In this document: piece by piece, positions 1-8,806 of the stretch
Numbering within the stretch: position 1 is the first letter of the stretch
Layout of the letters: each line of letters starts with the position of its first letter
From: Lactobacillus huangpiensis
GTDB taxonomy: Bacteria > Bacillota > Bacilli > Lactobacillales > Lactobacillaceae
Direction of reading: 5' to 3'
DNA: 64,000 nt
NCBI RefSeq assembly: GCF_019972815.1
Contig: NZ_BPPA01000005.1
Location: 124,001-188,000, forward strand
Notes under the pieces: model-generated
What the model was told of the DNA's origin: nothing
What the model saw: only the letters and a program-made list of their open reading frames with translations
Database searches by the model: none
Program-made: the position numbers and the translations under genes

Positions 1-845
1 AAGGTCTTCAAATCTGGTCCCTTACCGCTTGGAATATTTTCTGCACGAGAGACAATAATTGGATTAAGTCCTGTGTGAGTCAAAATATAGAATTTATTTT
101 CTTCTAATGCCTTGAACACAATTCCAGGTATTTTATCTATTGGCATGCCCGTCACAATATCTTGCTTAGCACGTTCTTGACCTTCCTTAAATGCTTCACT
201 TGAATAGTAAGGATCATTCTTATCAGTGTATTTAGCTGGTCTGTGATTTTCAGTATGATATAAGTCTGTCTGGACAAAGGCAGGACAAAAGACGTGCATG
301 CTAATGTTAGCTTTTGCCACCTGCATATCATATTCTACTGCCTCAGTCAGTCCCACAGACGCAAACTTAGAAGCAAAGTATGATGGCATTGAAGGACTGG
401 CAACTAGCCCAGCAATTGAAGCCACATTAATAATGTCACAATGATCTTTTTGTTTACGCATAACTGGTATTACGCGTTTTAATGCCCAAACCTGACTCAT
501 TAAGTCAGCATGCAAAATCCATTCCCAATCACGAGTAGGAAGTTCACAAATACCACCAGGTACCGCAATCCCAGCTGAGTTAATCAATAAATCAATTTCA
601 TGATATTCAGCTACTGTCTTTTTGACCATGGCATCAACTTCATCTTCATCGGTTACATCAGTAGTAATGCTAATAACTTCCGCGCCTAAATCTTTAATAT
701 CAGTTTCTGCCTTGCTCAACGCTTTATCATCTATATCAGCAATAGCAAGTTTCATCCCTCTTTTTGCTGCTTCTAATGACAATGCTCGTCCAAATCCGTG
801 CGCTGCACCAGTAATTAGTGCAACTTTATCTTTAAATTCTTTCAT
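1..845 (-). CDS. Short-chain dehydrogenase/reductase (3' end cut by window edge)
   Basis: An NAD(P)-dependent short-chain dehydrogenase of the classical type. The N-terminus has the dinucleotide-binding motif TGAAHGFG, followed by the NSAG motif and the catalytic Y-x-x-x-K as YFASK, preceded by an active-site Ser stretch (NVASIAGL). About 281 codons are visible and no stop occurs before the left edge, so the C-terminus is missing. The start is the ATG at 845, just behind AGAAAGG. It lies 141 bases downstream of a TetR-type regulator on the same strand, which may control it. Substrate is unknown; long SDRs of this kind are usually annotated as generic oxidoreductases. Confidence 0.85.
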   Translation of the reverse strand, partial: MKEFKDKVALITGAAHGFGRALSLEAAKRGMKLAIADIDDKALSKAETDIKDLGAEVISITTDVTDEDEVDAMVKKTVAEYHEIDLLINSAGIAVPGGICELPTRDWEWILHADLMSQVWALKRVIPVMRKQKDHCDIINVASIAGLVASPSMPSYFASKFASVGLTEAVEYDMQVAKANISMHVFCPAFVQTDLYHTENHRPAKYTDKNDPYYSSEAFKEGQERAKQDIVTGMPIDKIPGIVFKALEENKFYILTHTGLNPIIVSRAENIPSGKGPDLKT

Positions 846-986
846 GTGCAAGCCTTTCTATTTAATTGTTCAATACTGAACTAACTTACTTACATCATCA
901 ATATTAAGCGCTTACTGTATAAATAAAAATATATAATATTCACAGTTTGTTAGATATTTAACAATTTCGCATATCTATTAGGCAAA

Positions 987-1574
987 TTAGCTTTTATGAC
1001 TTTGATCAGCCATCTTTAAACAATGAACTATTACATCTTTTTGCGTTCTGCGAAACATATCTCTCATTTCCTCTGGAGTCTCTTTTTGTCCATTATTAAG
1101 CCAGTCAATAATTATTTCTGTAAATCCACCAGTAAAGAAATGGGCTATAAAGTCACGGTCTTTCTGACTTACATGTAATTTTTCTTTGCTTATTACTTCA
1201 TCAATATAGCCAAGAAGTATACGATTTTGTGGTTCCCTAAAAATTGCATTAAATTGTTTAATATCTAAATTTTCATAAATGGCTCGTCCCAAGGTTGGAT
1301 TAACAGCAAAATATTGAAAAATTTGATATAAATCATCATACCATTTTTCATAACCTTTTGACTGCTCTAATAAATTAATTATCTCATCCTGGACAGTCCA
1401 CTTGATTAAATCAGGTACATCCCTAAAGTGATAATAAAAAGTAGGTCTACTTTTATTAGTTAAAGTAAGTAATTCACAAACAGTAATTTTATTTAAAGGC
1501 TCTTTTTTGAGCAACTTCTTTAGTGCCCGCGCAAATTCTCTTTTTGTATTTAGTGAAATCTCTTTATTTTTCAT
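987..1574 (-). CDS. TetR/AcrR-family regulator, DhaS-like
   Basis: A DNA-binding transcription regulator of about 195 residues. The N-terminal helix-turn-helix contains SRPTFYYHFRDVPDL, typical of the TetR subgroup with a DhaS-like C-terminal domain, in which the recognition helix reads S-x-x-T-F-Y-Y-H-F. The start is uncertain: I prefer the ATG at 1574, but an in-frame TTG at 1598 would add eight residues and neither has a strong ribosome binding site. It is followed on the same strand by the short-chain dehydrogenase and preceded by the ASCH-like gene with a gap of only about 40 bases. Ligand and operator cannot be read from the sequence. Confidence 0.8.
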   Translation of the reverse strand: MKNKEISLNTKREFARALKKLLKKEPLNKITVCELLTLTNKSRPTFYYHFRDVPDLIKWTVQDEIINLLEQSKGYEKWYDDLYQIFQYFAVNPTLGRAIYENLDIKQFNAIFREPQNRILLGYIDEVISKEKLHVSQKDRDFIAHFFTGGFTEIIIDWLNNGQKETPEEMRDMFRRTQKDVIVHCLKMADQSHKS

Positions 1575-1617
1575 TTTATTTGCCACACTGTAACCCAATA
1601 AGAAAAATTTCCAGCAA

Positions 1618-2148
1618 TTATTTGTTACTTGCCACTATTTTCTTAATTTTTGCAAAGCGCTCATCCCACTCGTTAACAATTAAATCATCATATTCCTGCT
1701 TTAATAAAAAGTCGAGCAAGACTTTTTTATCAGGCCGGTCTAAAAACAGGTAGCTTTGCGGAATAACAATCTGGGGCAAAACAGTGCGCAACTGGTTAAG
1801 TGAAATCTTTTTAACAGCACAAGATTTTAAAATTGGAATAATACAACCATCATCTTTAGGCATAAAATAGTCATAAATTTCGTCATAATCATCATTTTGA
1901 ATTTCTCGGCCTATCTGAGCTAATGTTGCCGCATTGTTGCGAATCAAAGGTGCGCATTTGATAAATAACTGAATTCCGCCATTATTGCCTGTTGTATAAA
2001 CAAAGGCTTGAAAACTATCTTTAAAAAATCTCTTGCGATATTCAATTATTTTTTGACCCGTTAAAATTTCTTTGACATACTCCTCATGCAGAGAAATTAG
2101 TAAAGTAGGTAAAAACGGATCGTAAACTTCATCTTCTATCTGACACAT
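1618..2148 (-). CDS. ASCH/PUA-fold-like protein
   Basis: A 176-residue protein of unknown function. Residues about 16 to 52 read LLISLHEEYVKEILTGQK followed by I-E-Y-R-K-R and an F-V-Y-T-T-G strand, which resembles the start of ASCH/EVE (PUA-fold) domains, where the G-x-K-x-x-E-x-R-K signature lines a putative nucleic-acid binding cleft. The rest has no motif I recognise. It is the first gene of a short same-strand run with the TetR regulator. Family assignment is inference from the motif; the role is unknown. Confidence 0.55.
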   Translation of the reverse strand: MCQIEDEVYDPFLPTLLISLHEEYVKEILTGQKIIEYRKRFFKDSFQAFVYTTGNNGGIQLFIKCAPLIRNNAATLAQIGREIQNDDYDEIYDYFMPKDDGCIIPILKSCAVKKISLNQLRTVLPQIVIPQSYLFLDRPDKKVLLDFLLKQEYDDLIVNEWDERFAKIKKIVASNK

Positions 2149-2273
2149 TAATTATTTTCCTTTTCTTTGTTCTTAATTGTGCAAATACTTATGTTTATCA
2201 TAAATATCTTCGGTTAAACAAGCAACTGAATATTTAAAATATCAGATTAGCAAAACTGAATTATTATAGACAC

Positions 2274-2320
2274 AAAAAAACTGAGCTGCACTTCAACCAT
2301 TGAAGTACAGCCCAGCTTTT
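2274..2320 (-). terminator. Intrinsic terminator of the 87-codon membrane gene
   Basis: On the minus strand, a hairpin with arms AGCTGGGCTGTACTTCAA and TTGAAGTGCAGCTCAG around a short loop is followed by a run of seven T. It lies just past the stop at 2330. Confidence 0.85.
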
Positions 2321-2329
2321 CTAATCATC

Positions 2330-2593
2330 TTACGCTCTGTGTCTTAATAAATGAGCCTTTGCGGGTTCACCTTTTAACCAAGTAGCAAAGAATGCATAGC
2401 CGAAGACCATCAAAGCAACCACAGCTGCCAAAATAATCATATTATTATCGTTCAGCGAAATTGTCTGTTCCTCTTCTAGCAGATTCTTTGACTCATTAAC
2501 TTGATTGCATAATCCAAAGAATAACATGATTAGACTGCTTAGAGTTAGTAAGCCATTAACTGCCGTTAAAATTTTCATTTTCGTTAACTTCAA
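2330..2593 (-). CDS. Small two-helix membrane protein, unknown
   Basis: An 87-residue hydrophobic protein with two predicted membrane segments (about residues 8-28 and 52-72) separated by an acidic loop, and a short basic C-terminus (HLLRHRA). The start appears to be TTG at 2593, because AAAGGA lies about ten bases upstream; an ATG at 2578 would leave the binding site too far away. It stands alone with its own terminator. No family recognised. Confidence 0.55.
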   Translation of the reverse strand: MKLTKMKILTAVNGLLTLSSLIMLFFGLCNQVNESKNLLEEEQTISLNDNNMIILAAVVALMVFGYAFFATWLKGEPAKAHLLRHRA

Positions 2594-2738
2594 AAAATCA
2601 TGTCCTTTCTTTCGATTTAAATACCAGCATTATATACCCTTTAAAAATAAATGCAAGGCCTTTGCTTAAAATAATTTAAATTTTTTGTTTATAATATGAA
2701 TATTATTATAATTTTATAATCAAATCTTCTAAAACCCG

Positions 2739-2771
2739 AACAAAAAGGAGTACAGCATCTGTACTCCTTTT
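2739..2771 (-). terminator. Intrinsic terminator after the esterase operon
   Basis: A perfect hairpin, AAAAGGAGTACAG and its complement around a short loop, sits directly behind the stop at 2770. T runs flank both sides, so it could work in both directions. Confidence 0.85.
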
Positions 2772-3588
2772 ATTGCCATTCACTTGCCAGCCATTCCTGT
2801 GCCAGTTCGAACCAGTGGGCAGCGTGTGGATTCTCCTGCCATTCTCTACCCTTAACCACCATGTCCTTGCGAGCTAAAGAAAAACCGTGACCACCACGAT
2901 TGAATATATGGGCTTCACAGGGAACCTTCTTGTTATGCAAGGCTTCCACGTATTCAAACGTATTAGTTACAAGTACAACTGGATCATCCCAGGCATGGAA
3001 GATAAAAGTTGCCGGAGTATTTGCAGTTACACCTAATGAACTATCCTTAATAAATTCATCTTGGGGTACTTTATCTTGTTCATCTTCTGGAATATCAAAG
3101 CCAATTTTAGGCAGATTAATTAAGGGATAACCCAAAATAGTCTTATTAGGCAGAACTTCCGCACTCTTAAAACCAAACTCTTTTTGATATTTTGCAGAGT
3201 TAGCCATACTGTTGGCAAAACTGGCAACGTGACCACCAGCAGAAAAGCCGATTGTGACTATTTTATCTGGATCAATCTGATAGTCTTGCGCATGCTCACG
3301 AAAGTATTTAACAGTGCTTAAGACATCAAGCCCGGCATCTGGATAAATGTCACCTTCGTCTTGCACAAGGTTGTATTCCATGACCACGCTGTTAAAGCCG
3401 CAATTATTGAAAGCCAAGGCAACCGGCTCTCCCTCTCTTTTAGACAAATGGTCAAAACTGCCACCTGGAACTACTACAGCCAAAGGGTGTTTTGGAGTTA
3501 CCAATTCACCAATTGAACCCAAGGTGTATGTGTGCAGATTGAACTTGCGCTGGTTAAAATTAGTTAACGTTAAATCATTTACTTTCAT
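2770..3588 (-). CDS. Alpha/beta hydrolase (BD-FAE-like esterase)
   Basis: A 272-residue cytoplasmic carboxylesterase-type hydrolase. The oxyanion region PGGSFDHLSKREGEP (about 41-55) is followed by the nucleophile elbow G-F-S-A-G (Ser116), a candidate acid in HAWDDP (Asp201/202) and the catalytic His in RGGHGF (His234). Substrate is unknown; related lactobacillar proteins are annotated as acetyl esterases. The start overlaps the end of the YibE/F gene upstream by 14 bases, so the three genes are probably one operon ending at the terminator at 2739-2771. Confidence 0.85.
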   Translation of the reverse strand: MKVNDLTLTNFNQRKFNLHTYTLGSIGELVTPKHPLAVVVPGGSFDHLSKREGEPVALAFNNCGFNSVVMEYNLVQDEGDIYPDAGLDVLSTVKYFREHAQDYQIDPDKIVTIGFSAGGHVASFANSMANSAKYQKEFGFKSAEVLPNKTILGYPLINLPKIGFDIPEDEQDKVPQDEFIKDSSLGVTANTPATFIFHAWDDPVVLVTNTFEYVEALHNKKVPCEAHIFNRGGHGFSLARKDMVVKGREWQENPHAAHWFELAQEWLASEWQ

Positions 3589-4345
3589 TTTCTTCCCCCA
3601 CTTTTACCATATTTTTTGCTAAAAATGTTGTTGCTAATGGTACTGTTAATAATACACCAATTAGAGAGTACATTATAATCAAAGCCTCATTGACAAACAT
3701 TTTTTCGTTTAATACCTCACCTAACGTATAATTCAAACGAATATACCATAAGAATAACGAAAGAAAGCTGCCGAACATCCCAAATAAAATAGTATTCATA
3801 GCTGTCCCCAGAACATCGTTGCCGATTTTAGCACCACTTGCTTTGAGATCCTCATATGATATATCTGGATTATGCTTTTTAATTTCTAAAAGTCCTGAAC
3901 TCATAGCAACAGCGGATTCGGCTACAGCACCCAGCGTTGAAAAGATAGCTACCGCAACTGCAATTAAAGGATAGCTTAACCCCGGCATCTGGGACAATCC
4001 TACCAAAATTTCACCTGCTTCAGGTCCAAGACCAGCAGCTTGTGCCAACCATTCAAAACCCATAATTATTACACTAGTTGCCAGGCACACAATCAGTGAA
4101 GAATAAAAAGAGTTTTTAGCAACTTGATAATCATGCGTTCCTAAGAAAATAATGGTTACCAGTTTTAACGGGACAAAAATTAAAATCAGAAGTGGAATAT
4201 TAATCCCCCAGGAAATCAGAATAGCAACTAAAATTAATAAGAAAGTATTGATTAAAACACTAAAGAAACTGCGAATCCCTGTTTCACCGCCAACAACAGT
4301 CATCAAGATTGCGAGCACAATTAGTAAGGCAGTTAAGGTACTCAT
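3575..4345 (-). CDS. YibE/F-family membrane protein (short partner)
   Basis: A 256-residue polytopic membrane protein of the YibE/F family, with about seven hydrophobic segments. It contains the family-typical stretch TLGAVAESAVAMSSGLLEIK and the G-N-D-V-L-G-T-A-M-N-T motif. Its start overlaps the stop of the longer YibE/F gene by four bases (ATGA), which indicates translational coupling and a heteromeric complex. The molecular function of the family is not established; transport has been suggested. Confidence 0.8.
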   Translation of the reverse strand: MSTLTALLIVLAILMTVVGGETGIRSFFSVLINTFLLILVAILISWGINIPLLILIFVPLKLVTIIFLGTHDYQVAKNSFYSSLIVCLATSVIIMGFEWLAQAAGLGPEAGEILVGLSQMPGLSYPLIAVAVAIFSTLGAVAESAVAMSSGLLEIKKHNPDISYEDLKASGAKIGNDVLGTAMNTILFGMFGSFLSLFLWYIRLNYTLGEVLNEKMFVNEALIIMYSLIGVLLTVPLATTFLAKNMVKVGEENESK

Positions 4346-5457
4346 TTTCTAATCCCCGCTTTCCGCTTTTTCTCTTCTAAAAACAGCAGGCTGCAACCCG
4401 TGGCAAAGACCACCGTCAAAACTATCCCAATTGCGGAAATGATACTTTGTGTGACTCCCAGGGAAAGGGTGAAGCCAAAAGTGGAACGCAAGCTGTTGTT
4501 ATCCCGCAAATAGATAATCGTCATTGGCAATTCTTCTGACATAAAGATTAATACCAAAACGTTAATCAGTGGTCCCATTATTTCTTGTCCCATTGTGCGT
4601 CCGCTTTGAATTAACTGCTTGGCAGTTAAATCGACCTTAGTCTGGATCAATTCATAAAGACTGGAAATAATATCGGTGGCTTCGTCCATCACGGCTCCTA
4701 AAATACCCAGTAATGTTTGTGCCAAAAAGATGCCACGAGGATCCTGAGTCGCATAATCTCCTGTTTCATATTTAATTTCCGATTCTCCTGTCAAACGCAT
4801 AATTAAGTAGCATAATGCAAAAGAAACAAAAGTGCCTAGAATTGTCGCCAACCACGTTGCCAGCATCTTGCGGTTAAAGCCTTGGACAACTAATAAACTA
4901 AAAAATGAAAAAACAATATCGGCTAAGCCAAATAATAAAACGATATAGGAGCCATTTAGCTTAATATCCAGCATAATCACAAGGTAAAAAATTACCCAGC
5001 TGAGTATCATCGATGCAATTAAACTAAACGACTTTTTACCTGAGACTGCCACCATCAGCGTGGACATTACTGTCATTGCCAAAACCAAAACCCAGTCTCG
5101 TTTAGGATCCTGAATAACCGGTTCACCGTGTTTGACACTGACAAACAGGCGCTGACCTGCACGAAACTTTTGTGTGACTAACTGTGATGGATAATACATG
5201 TTAGTGGTTTCGTAGGTTTGACCCTTGAATTTACCAGACAAAACTTTTAAATGAAGAACTTGTTTTCTGGTTTCATCCTTGTTGCCGTAAACATCTGTAC
5301 TTTTTTCTTCCAAAGTATCCTTGATTTTACTGTCCGTGACCACAGCTACATCATTTTTAGAATAAATATCTGTTGCAAAATAGGTGCAGGTAGTTAAAAT
5401 CAACCCCACAACTGCTATTAATACCGCAAATAAGTAGCGTTTTTTAATTTTTTTCAA
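4342..5457 (-). CDS. YibE/F-family membrane protein (long partner)
   Basis: A 371-residue member of the same family. It has one N-terminal membrane helix (about 9-30), an extracytoplasmic region to about residue 120 containing KGQTYETTNMYYPSQ, and then about seven or eight membrane segments with the family signature GAVMDEATDIISSLYEL and G-R-T-M-G-Q-E-I-M-G-P-L. It starts the three-gene unit with the short partner and the esterase. Function is unknown. Confidence 0.8.
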   Translation of the reverse strand: MKKIKKRYLFAVLIAVVGLILTTCTYFATDIYSKNDVAVVTDSKIKDTLEEKSTDVYGNKDETRKQVLHLKVLSGKFKGQTYETTNMYYPSQLVTQKFRAGQRLFVSVKHGEPVIQDPKRDWVLVLAMTVMSTLMVAVSGKKSFSLIASMILSWVIFYLVIMLDIKLNGSYIVLLFGLADIVFSFFSLLVVQGFNRKMLATWLATILGTFVSFALCYLIMRLTGESEIKYETGDYATQDPRGIFLAQTLLGILGAVMDEATDIISSLYELIQTKVDLTAKQLIQSGRTMGQEIMGPLINVLVLIFMSEELPMTIIYLRDNNSLRSTFGFTLSLGVTQSIISAIGIVLTVVFATGCSLLFLEEKKRKAGIRK

Positions 5458-5553
5458 TCAAATCATTCCAATCGATTTATACTTACCTACTGTAACTTAA
5501 AAACAGTTATCAGACATTAATTTTAAGCTAAATTTGTAAAATTTAAATATTAT

Positions 5554-5587
5554 AAAAACGACTTTTAACCAAAAGTCGTTTTTTATG
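5554..5587 (-). terminator. Intrinsic terminator after the ddl operon
   Basis: AAAACGACTTTT and its complement form a hairpin around GGTT, followed by T residues on the minus strand, directly behind the stop at 5591. Confidence 0.85.
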
Positions 5588-5590
5588 TGC

Positions 5591-6370
5591 CTACATGTCC
5601 AAAAACCGTTGCCACCAGTGAGTTTTTTCCGGTTCGATCTGCATATCTGCTAACGTGCGGTGGGCATTGGCATTTGCACTTTTTTCAGCATTTTCCTTAG
5701 CTTTGGCTAAAATTTCTTCATGCATCTGCTCACTTGATTTTCCTTCATCCTCGGCCACCTGAGCCCGTTTTTCGGCCGCTGTTAGAGGCTTCGTTTCTGG
5801 CATTTCCTGCACATCAGTTATGTCATCACCGTTATCGGTAACAATTCCTGAAATATCCGGTAACACGCTGAAATCTTCTTCAGTACTAGCTTTTTTAGCT
5901 GCAGGCTGCTGTAATTGCTTTTGCTTTTTGAGCAGCTCTTTATTCTGCTTTTCAATATGGTTCAATTGCGTTTGCAAGTTGCTCAGCGCTATATTTTGCT
6001 GACCAATAGTTTGTTGCAAAGCATTCAGTAATTTCACCATCTGGGAAGTAGACATTACCTCCTGCTTTTTGCCATTATCCATATGCTGAGGCTTGTCTTT
6101 TTTGTCAGTAACAGCAAAAACCTGCTGTGCGGCTTCTTGCAAAGTTAAGCCATTATCCTGGGCTAATTGGTGAAAATCTTCGAGATCCTGCACATCCTGC
6201 TTACTGTATAAGCGCGCATTTTGCTTAGTCCGTGCGTAGTAATCCGGTTTACCAGTAACTTTTTCTACAATCAAAGAATATTTACGTAAAGTTGCAACAC
6301 TAATGTGCAATTTCTTAGCCGTCGCGGAAGGCGCGGTTAATTCTTCAAAATTATGCTTATCTTCGCTCAT
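5591..6370 (-). CDS. MerR-like DNA-binding protein with coiled coil
   Basis: A 259-residue protein. The N-terminus contains a MerR-like helix-turn-helix (SATAKKLHISVATLRKYSLI, then LYSKQDVQDLEDF). The middle is a Gln/Lys-rich coiled coil (about residues 105-160), and the tail is acidic and ends in HWWQRFLDM. This layout resembles Firmicute chromosome-binding or plasmid-type HTH/coiled-coil proteins rather than a classic sensor. The ATG at 6370 is chosen because GGGGAG lies eight bases upstream. It follows ddl by 26 bases on the same strand. The C-terminal aromatic peptide could be an amphipathic membrane or protein contact; that is inference. Confidence 0.65.
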   Translation of the reverse strand: MSEDKHNFEELTAPSATAKKLHISVATLRKYSLIVEKVTGKPDYYARTKQNARLYSKQDVQDLEDFHQLAQDNGLTLQEAAQQVFAVTDKKDKPQHMDNGKKQEVMSTSQMVKLLNALQQTIGQQNIALSNLQTQLNHIEKQNKELLKKQKQLQQPAAKKASTEEDFSVLPDISGIVTDNGDDITDVQEMPETKPLTAAEKRAQVAEDEGKSSEQMHEEILAKAKENAEKSANANAHRTLADMQIEPEKTHWWQRFLDM

Positions 6371-6396
6371 CAGATATACTCCCCAGCACAATTAAA

Positions 6397-7482
6397 TTAA
6401 CCAATTTTGTGTAACAAGTTTTTCTTATGGTCAAAACGCTCCTGCGCTTTGACCATCAAACGGGTAATTAATTCCGAATAAGAAATTCCTGCTTCTTCAA
6501 AAAGTTTAGGATACATACTAATATTGGTAAACCCGGGCAAGGCATTAACTTCCGTTAAGATTACCTTATGATCACTTTCACGCAAAGTAGAATCTACACG
6601 GGCTAAGCCACTGCATTCTGTGACTTGATAAACTTTTAAGGCGTTCGCTCTAACCTTATCTACAATTTCTTGAGGTAATTTGGCAGGAATTTGCAAAGTA
6701 GTAGTTGAATCATCATCATATTTATTTTCATAACTGTAAAAAGTACCTGCCGCATTAATAATTTGTCCTACGCCGGAAACAATCGGCTTGTCATTGCCTA
6801 AAACAGCAGTTTCAACTTCTGTACCGTGAATGGTTTCTTCAATTAAGACCTTATCATCGTATCTAAAAGCATCAGCCAGAGCTTCATCAAATTCTTTTTT
6901 ATTGGTAACATGATAAACTCCAACTGAAGAACCTTGATTTGACGGCTTAACAAAAAGATCACCGCCTAGTTTTGCACTCACTTTGTCATAATCACGTTTA
7001 ACATTATTAGCATCTTCATATTCAAAACGCTTAATTGCGATCCAGTCAGCTACAGGAACACCAACTCGCTGTGCTAAAATTTTGGTAAATTCCTTATCCA
7101 TGGTCACGGCAGAAGCCAGGACATCGTCACCAACAAAAGGCTTGTTTAAGATTCTGAACAGTCCTTGCAAACAACCGTCTTCACCTAAATTGCCATGTAC
7201 AATCGGGAAGAAAACATCAATTTCCGGTAAATTCTTTAGTTGAATTAAATTTGAAATGTTGGCTACTTCATGCGGATTCTCAATAGTATATTTTGGATCC
7301 TTTAAGACTTTAAAAGAGTCTTCTTCACTGGCTAAATAGCCATCATTGGTAATCCAAATTGGGTGGACATCAAATTTATTTTGATCGATCGCTTTATAAA
7401 TGTTGTGGCCAGACATAATTGAGACTTCGTATTCAGATGAATTACCGCCAAAAATTAAACCAACTTGTGTTTTCTTAGTCAT
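6397..7482 (-). CDS. ddl: D-alanine--D-alanine ligase
   Basis: An ATP-grasp ligase of 361 residues, the usual length, which joins two D-alanines for peptidoglycan precursors in the cytoplasm. Visible landmarks are GGNSSEYEVS near the start, the PIVHGNLGEDGCLQG motif, the ATP-binding strand LFVKPSNQGSSVGV and the C-terminal metal-binding segment EVNALPGFTNIS. The omega loop reads FYSYENKYDDD. Its Tyr after NK matches the Tyr of D-Ala-D-Ala enzymes rather than the Phe of D-Ala-D-Lac ligases, which predicts ordinary vancomycin-sensitive cell walls. The MerR-like gene follows in the same transcription unit. Confidence 0.95.
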   Translation of the reverse strand: MTKKTQVGLIFGGNSSEYEVSIMSGHNIYKAIDQNKFDVHPIWITNDGYLASEEDSFKVLKDPKYTIENPHEVANISNLIQLKNLPEIDVFFPIVHGNLGEDGCLQGLFRILNKPFVGDDVLASAVTMDKEFTKILAQRVGVPVADWIAIKRFEYEDANNVKRDYDKVSAKLGGDLFVKPSNQGSSVGVYHVTNKKEFDEALADAFRYDDKVLIEETIHGTEVETAVLGNDKPIVSGVGQIINAAGTFYSYENKYDDDSTTTLQIPAKLPQEIVDKVRANALKVYQVTECSGLARVDSTLRESDHKVILTEVNALPGFTNISMYPKLFEEAGISYSELITRLMVKAQERFDHKKNLLHKIG

Positions 7483-7635
7483 TATTTTTACCTCTTAATC
7501 ATTGTTTCTAACTTTTAATTATACGGCAAGAAAAACCCGAAGAACTGTAAATTAGACAATTTTTTAGGAATATTTTTTATTATAAGCAAAAAGTCTTGTA
7601 TAAAGCAAAATCATAAAGCAAAAATTTACACTATA

Positions 7636-8715
7636 TTAAAAATTGCTATTCGATTCCCAAGTTATTTCATACAGTTGATTGATTTTGGTTGGATGTTTGC
7701 CCAAAGCGGTGGGATCAAAGGACTGATGATAGGCTACGGTTAAGTAAAGATCATTAGTGGTAGCTAGTTGAATGCCCTCAAGCTCAGTATAATAGCCCGG
7801 AATTCCCATTTTACTTTCATTGGCTAAATTTACCAACTCCCAAAATGCAGGGTCAACTTCTCCCCAAGGAATTTTAACAATTTTTCTATTTTGACCGAGC
7901 CTGTCGTCTGCAAATTGACTGGAAACATAGATTGTGCGGTTGTTGTCAATAGCAAAGCCTTGCAGCGAACCAACTAACCCAGCTCGTCCAGAAAATTGTG
8001 GTATTTTAAAAGCGGCTATACTTTTTATTGTTCTGATATCAACGTATTTGCTTGCAGTTGCAGCTTCATCAAGCGCCATATTAATTTCTGCTAAATAATA
8101 GAGTGCAAAATAACCGGTATAGTCGTTATCACCGTATGCAAGCAGAAAATAACGCAAATCTGGTGAAACTGCAGCTTCTACGCGGGAAAATTGATTGCCT
8201 GCACAGCCTATGCCTAAATCAGCTCCCGCATAATTTAAATTTGATAATCTTGGTTGCATTTTGGTATTAGCCGCTATCTTAAAATAATGCGGAATTTTTA
8301 TGCGCGCAATTTGTTTAGACCAAGTCGACCAGATGGGGTTTAAGTCGTTTGGCTTTGTGCCAACGAACCACTGCCCTGGTCTTCCAGCATACTCCAGCGT
8401 CTGAGTATGACCTGCAGCGGTGCCGGTTAAATGCAAAACTGGAATTTGCTTATTAAAAGAAACATTGTTGCCATTTTTGCCGCGATAAACAAAGTTGTCT
8501 CCTGCTACGTGTTGCAAAACATAAGTATAACCGTCAATAATGCTGGTTTTCTGGACTACCACTTGGCGCAAGTCCTTATCTATTGATCCAGTTACCCCAT
8601 CCCAATCGTCCAACTTGCTTAACAGAGCAATTTTGACGTTTTGTGCTGCCTGCATCTTTTCATTATTAGCCAAGATCTTCATTTCCTCACTAAATTTTTC
8701 CAAAAACTCAATCAA
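7636..8715 (-). CDS. Helveticin J-family class III bacteriocin-like protein
   Basis: A protein of up to 359 residues related to helveticin J, the heat-labile bacteriocin of L. helveticus. The resemblance is clear from AGHTQTLEYAG, G-Q-W-F-V-G-T-K-P, W-S-K-Q-I-A-R-I, EAAVSPDLRYFLLA, S-L-Q-G-F-A-I-D-N, I-Y-V-S-S-Q and the end LYLTVAYHQS...LYEITW. There is no signal peptide, as in helveticin J itself. The start is doubtful: the longest frame begins at TTG 8715, while ATG codons lie at 8682 and 8658, none with a well-placed ribosome binding site. No immunity or export gene is adjacent. It is divergent from a secreted CAP-domain gene. Confidence 0.8.
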   Translation of the reverse strand: MIEFLEKFSEEMKILANNEKMQAAQNVKIALLSKLDDWDGVTGSIDKDLRQVVVQKTSIIDGYTYVLQHVAGDNFVYRGKNGNNVSFNKQIPVLHLTGTAAGHTQTLEYAGRPGQWFVGTKPNDLNPIWSTWSKQIARIKIPHYFKIAANTKMQPRLSNLNYAGADLGIGCAGNQFSRVEAAVSPDLRYFLLAYGDNDYTGYFALYYLAEINMALDEAATASKYVDIRTIKSIAAFKIPQFSGRAGLVGSLQGFAIDNNRTIYVSSQFADDRLGQNRKIVKIPWGEVDPAFWELVNLANESKMGIPGYYTELEGIQLATTNDLYLTVAYHQSFDPTALGKHPTKINQLYEITWESNSNF

Positions 8716-8806
8716 TTTATTAAATATAATTATTATTTTAAAAATAAAATTCTACTCGGTTTTATTTTGCCTTATAATTTATGCTAAAGAAAGGAGAGCA
8801 TCTTAA

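Noticed and set aside
622-879. An 85-codon plus-strand frame at the left edge
   Set aside because: It lies opposite the dehydrogenase coding region, whose motifs are clear on the minus strand.
6397-7482. A D-Ala-D-Lac ligase of the vancomycin-resistant type
   Set aside because: The omega loop has Tyr in ENKYDDD, as in D-Ala-D-Ala enzymes.
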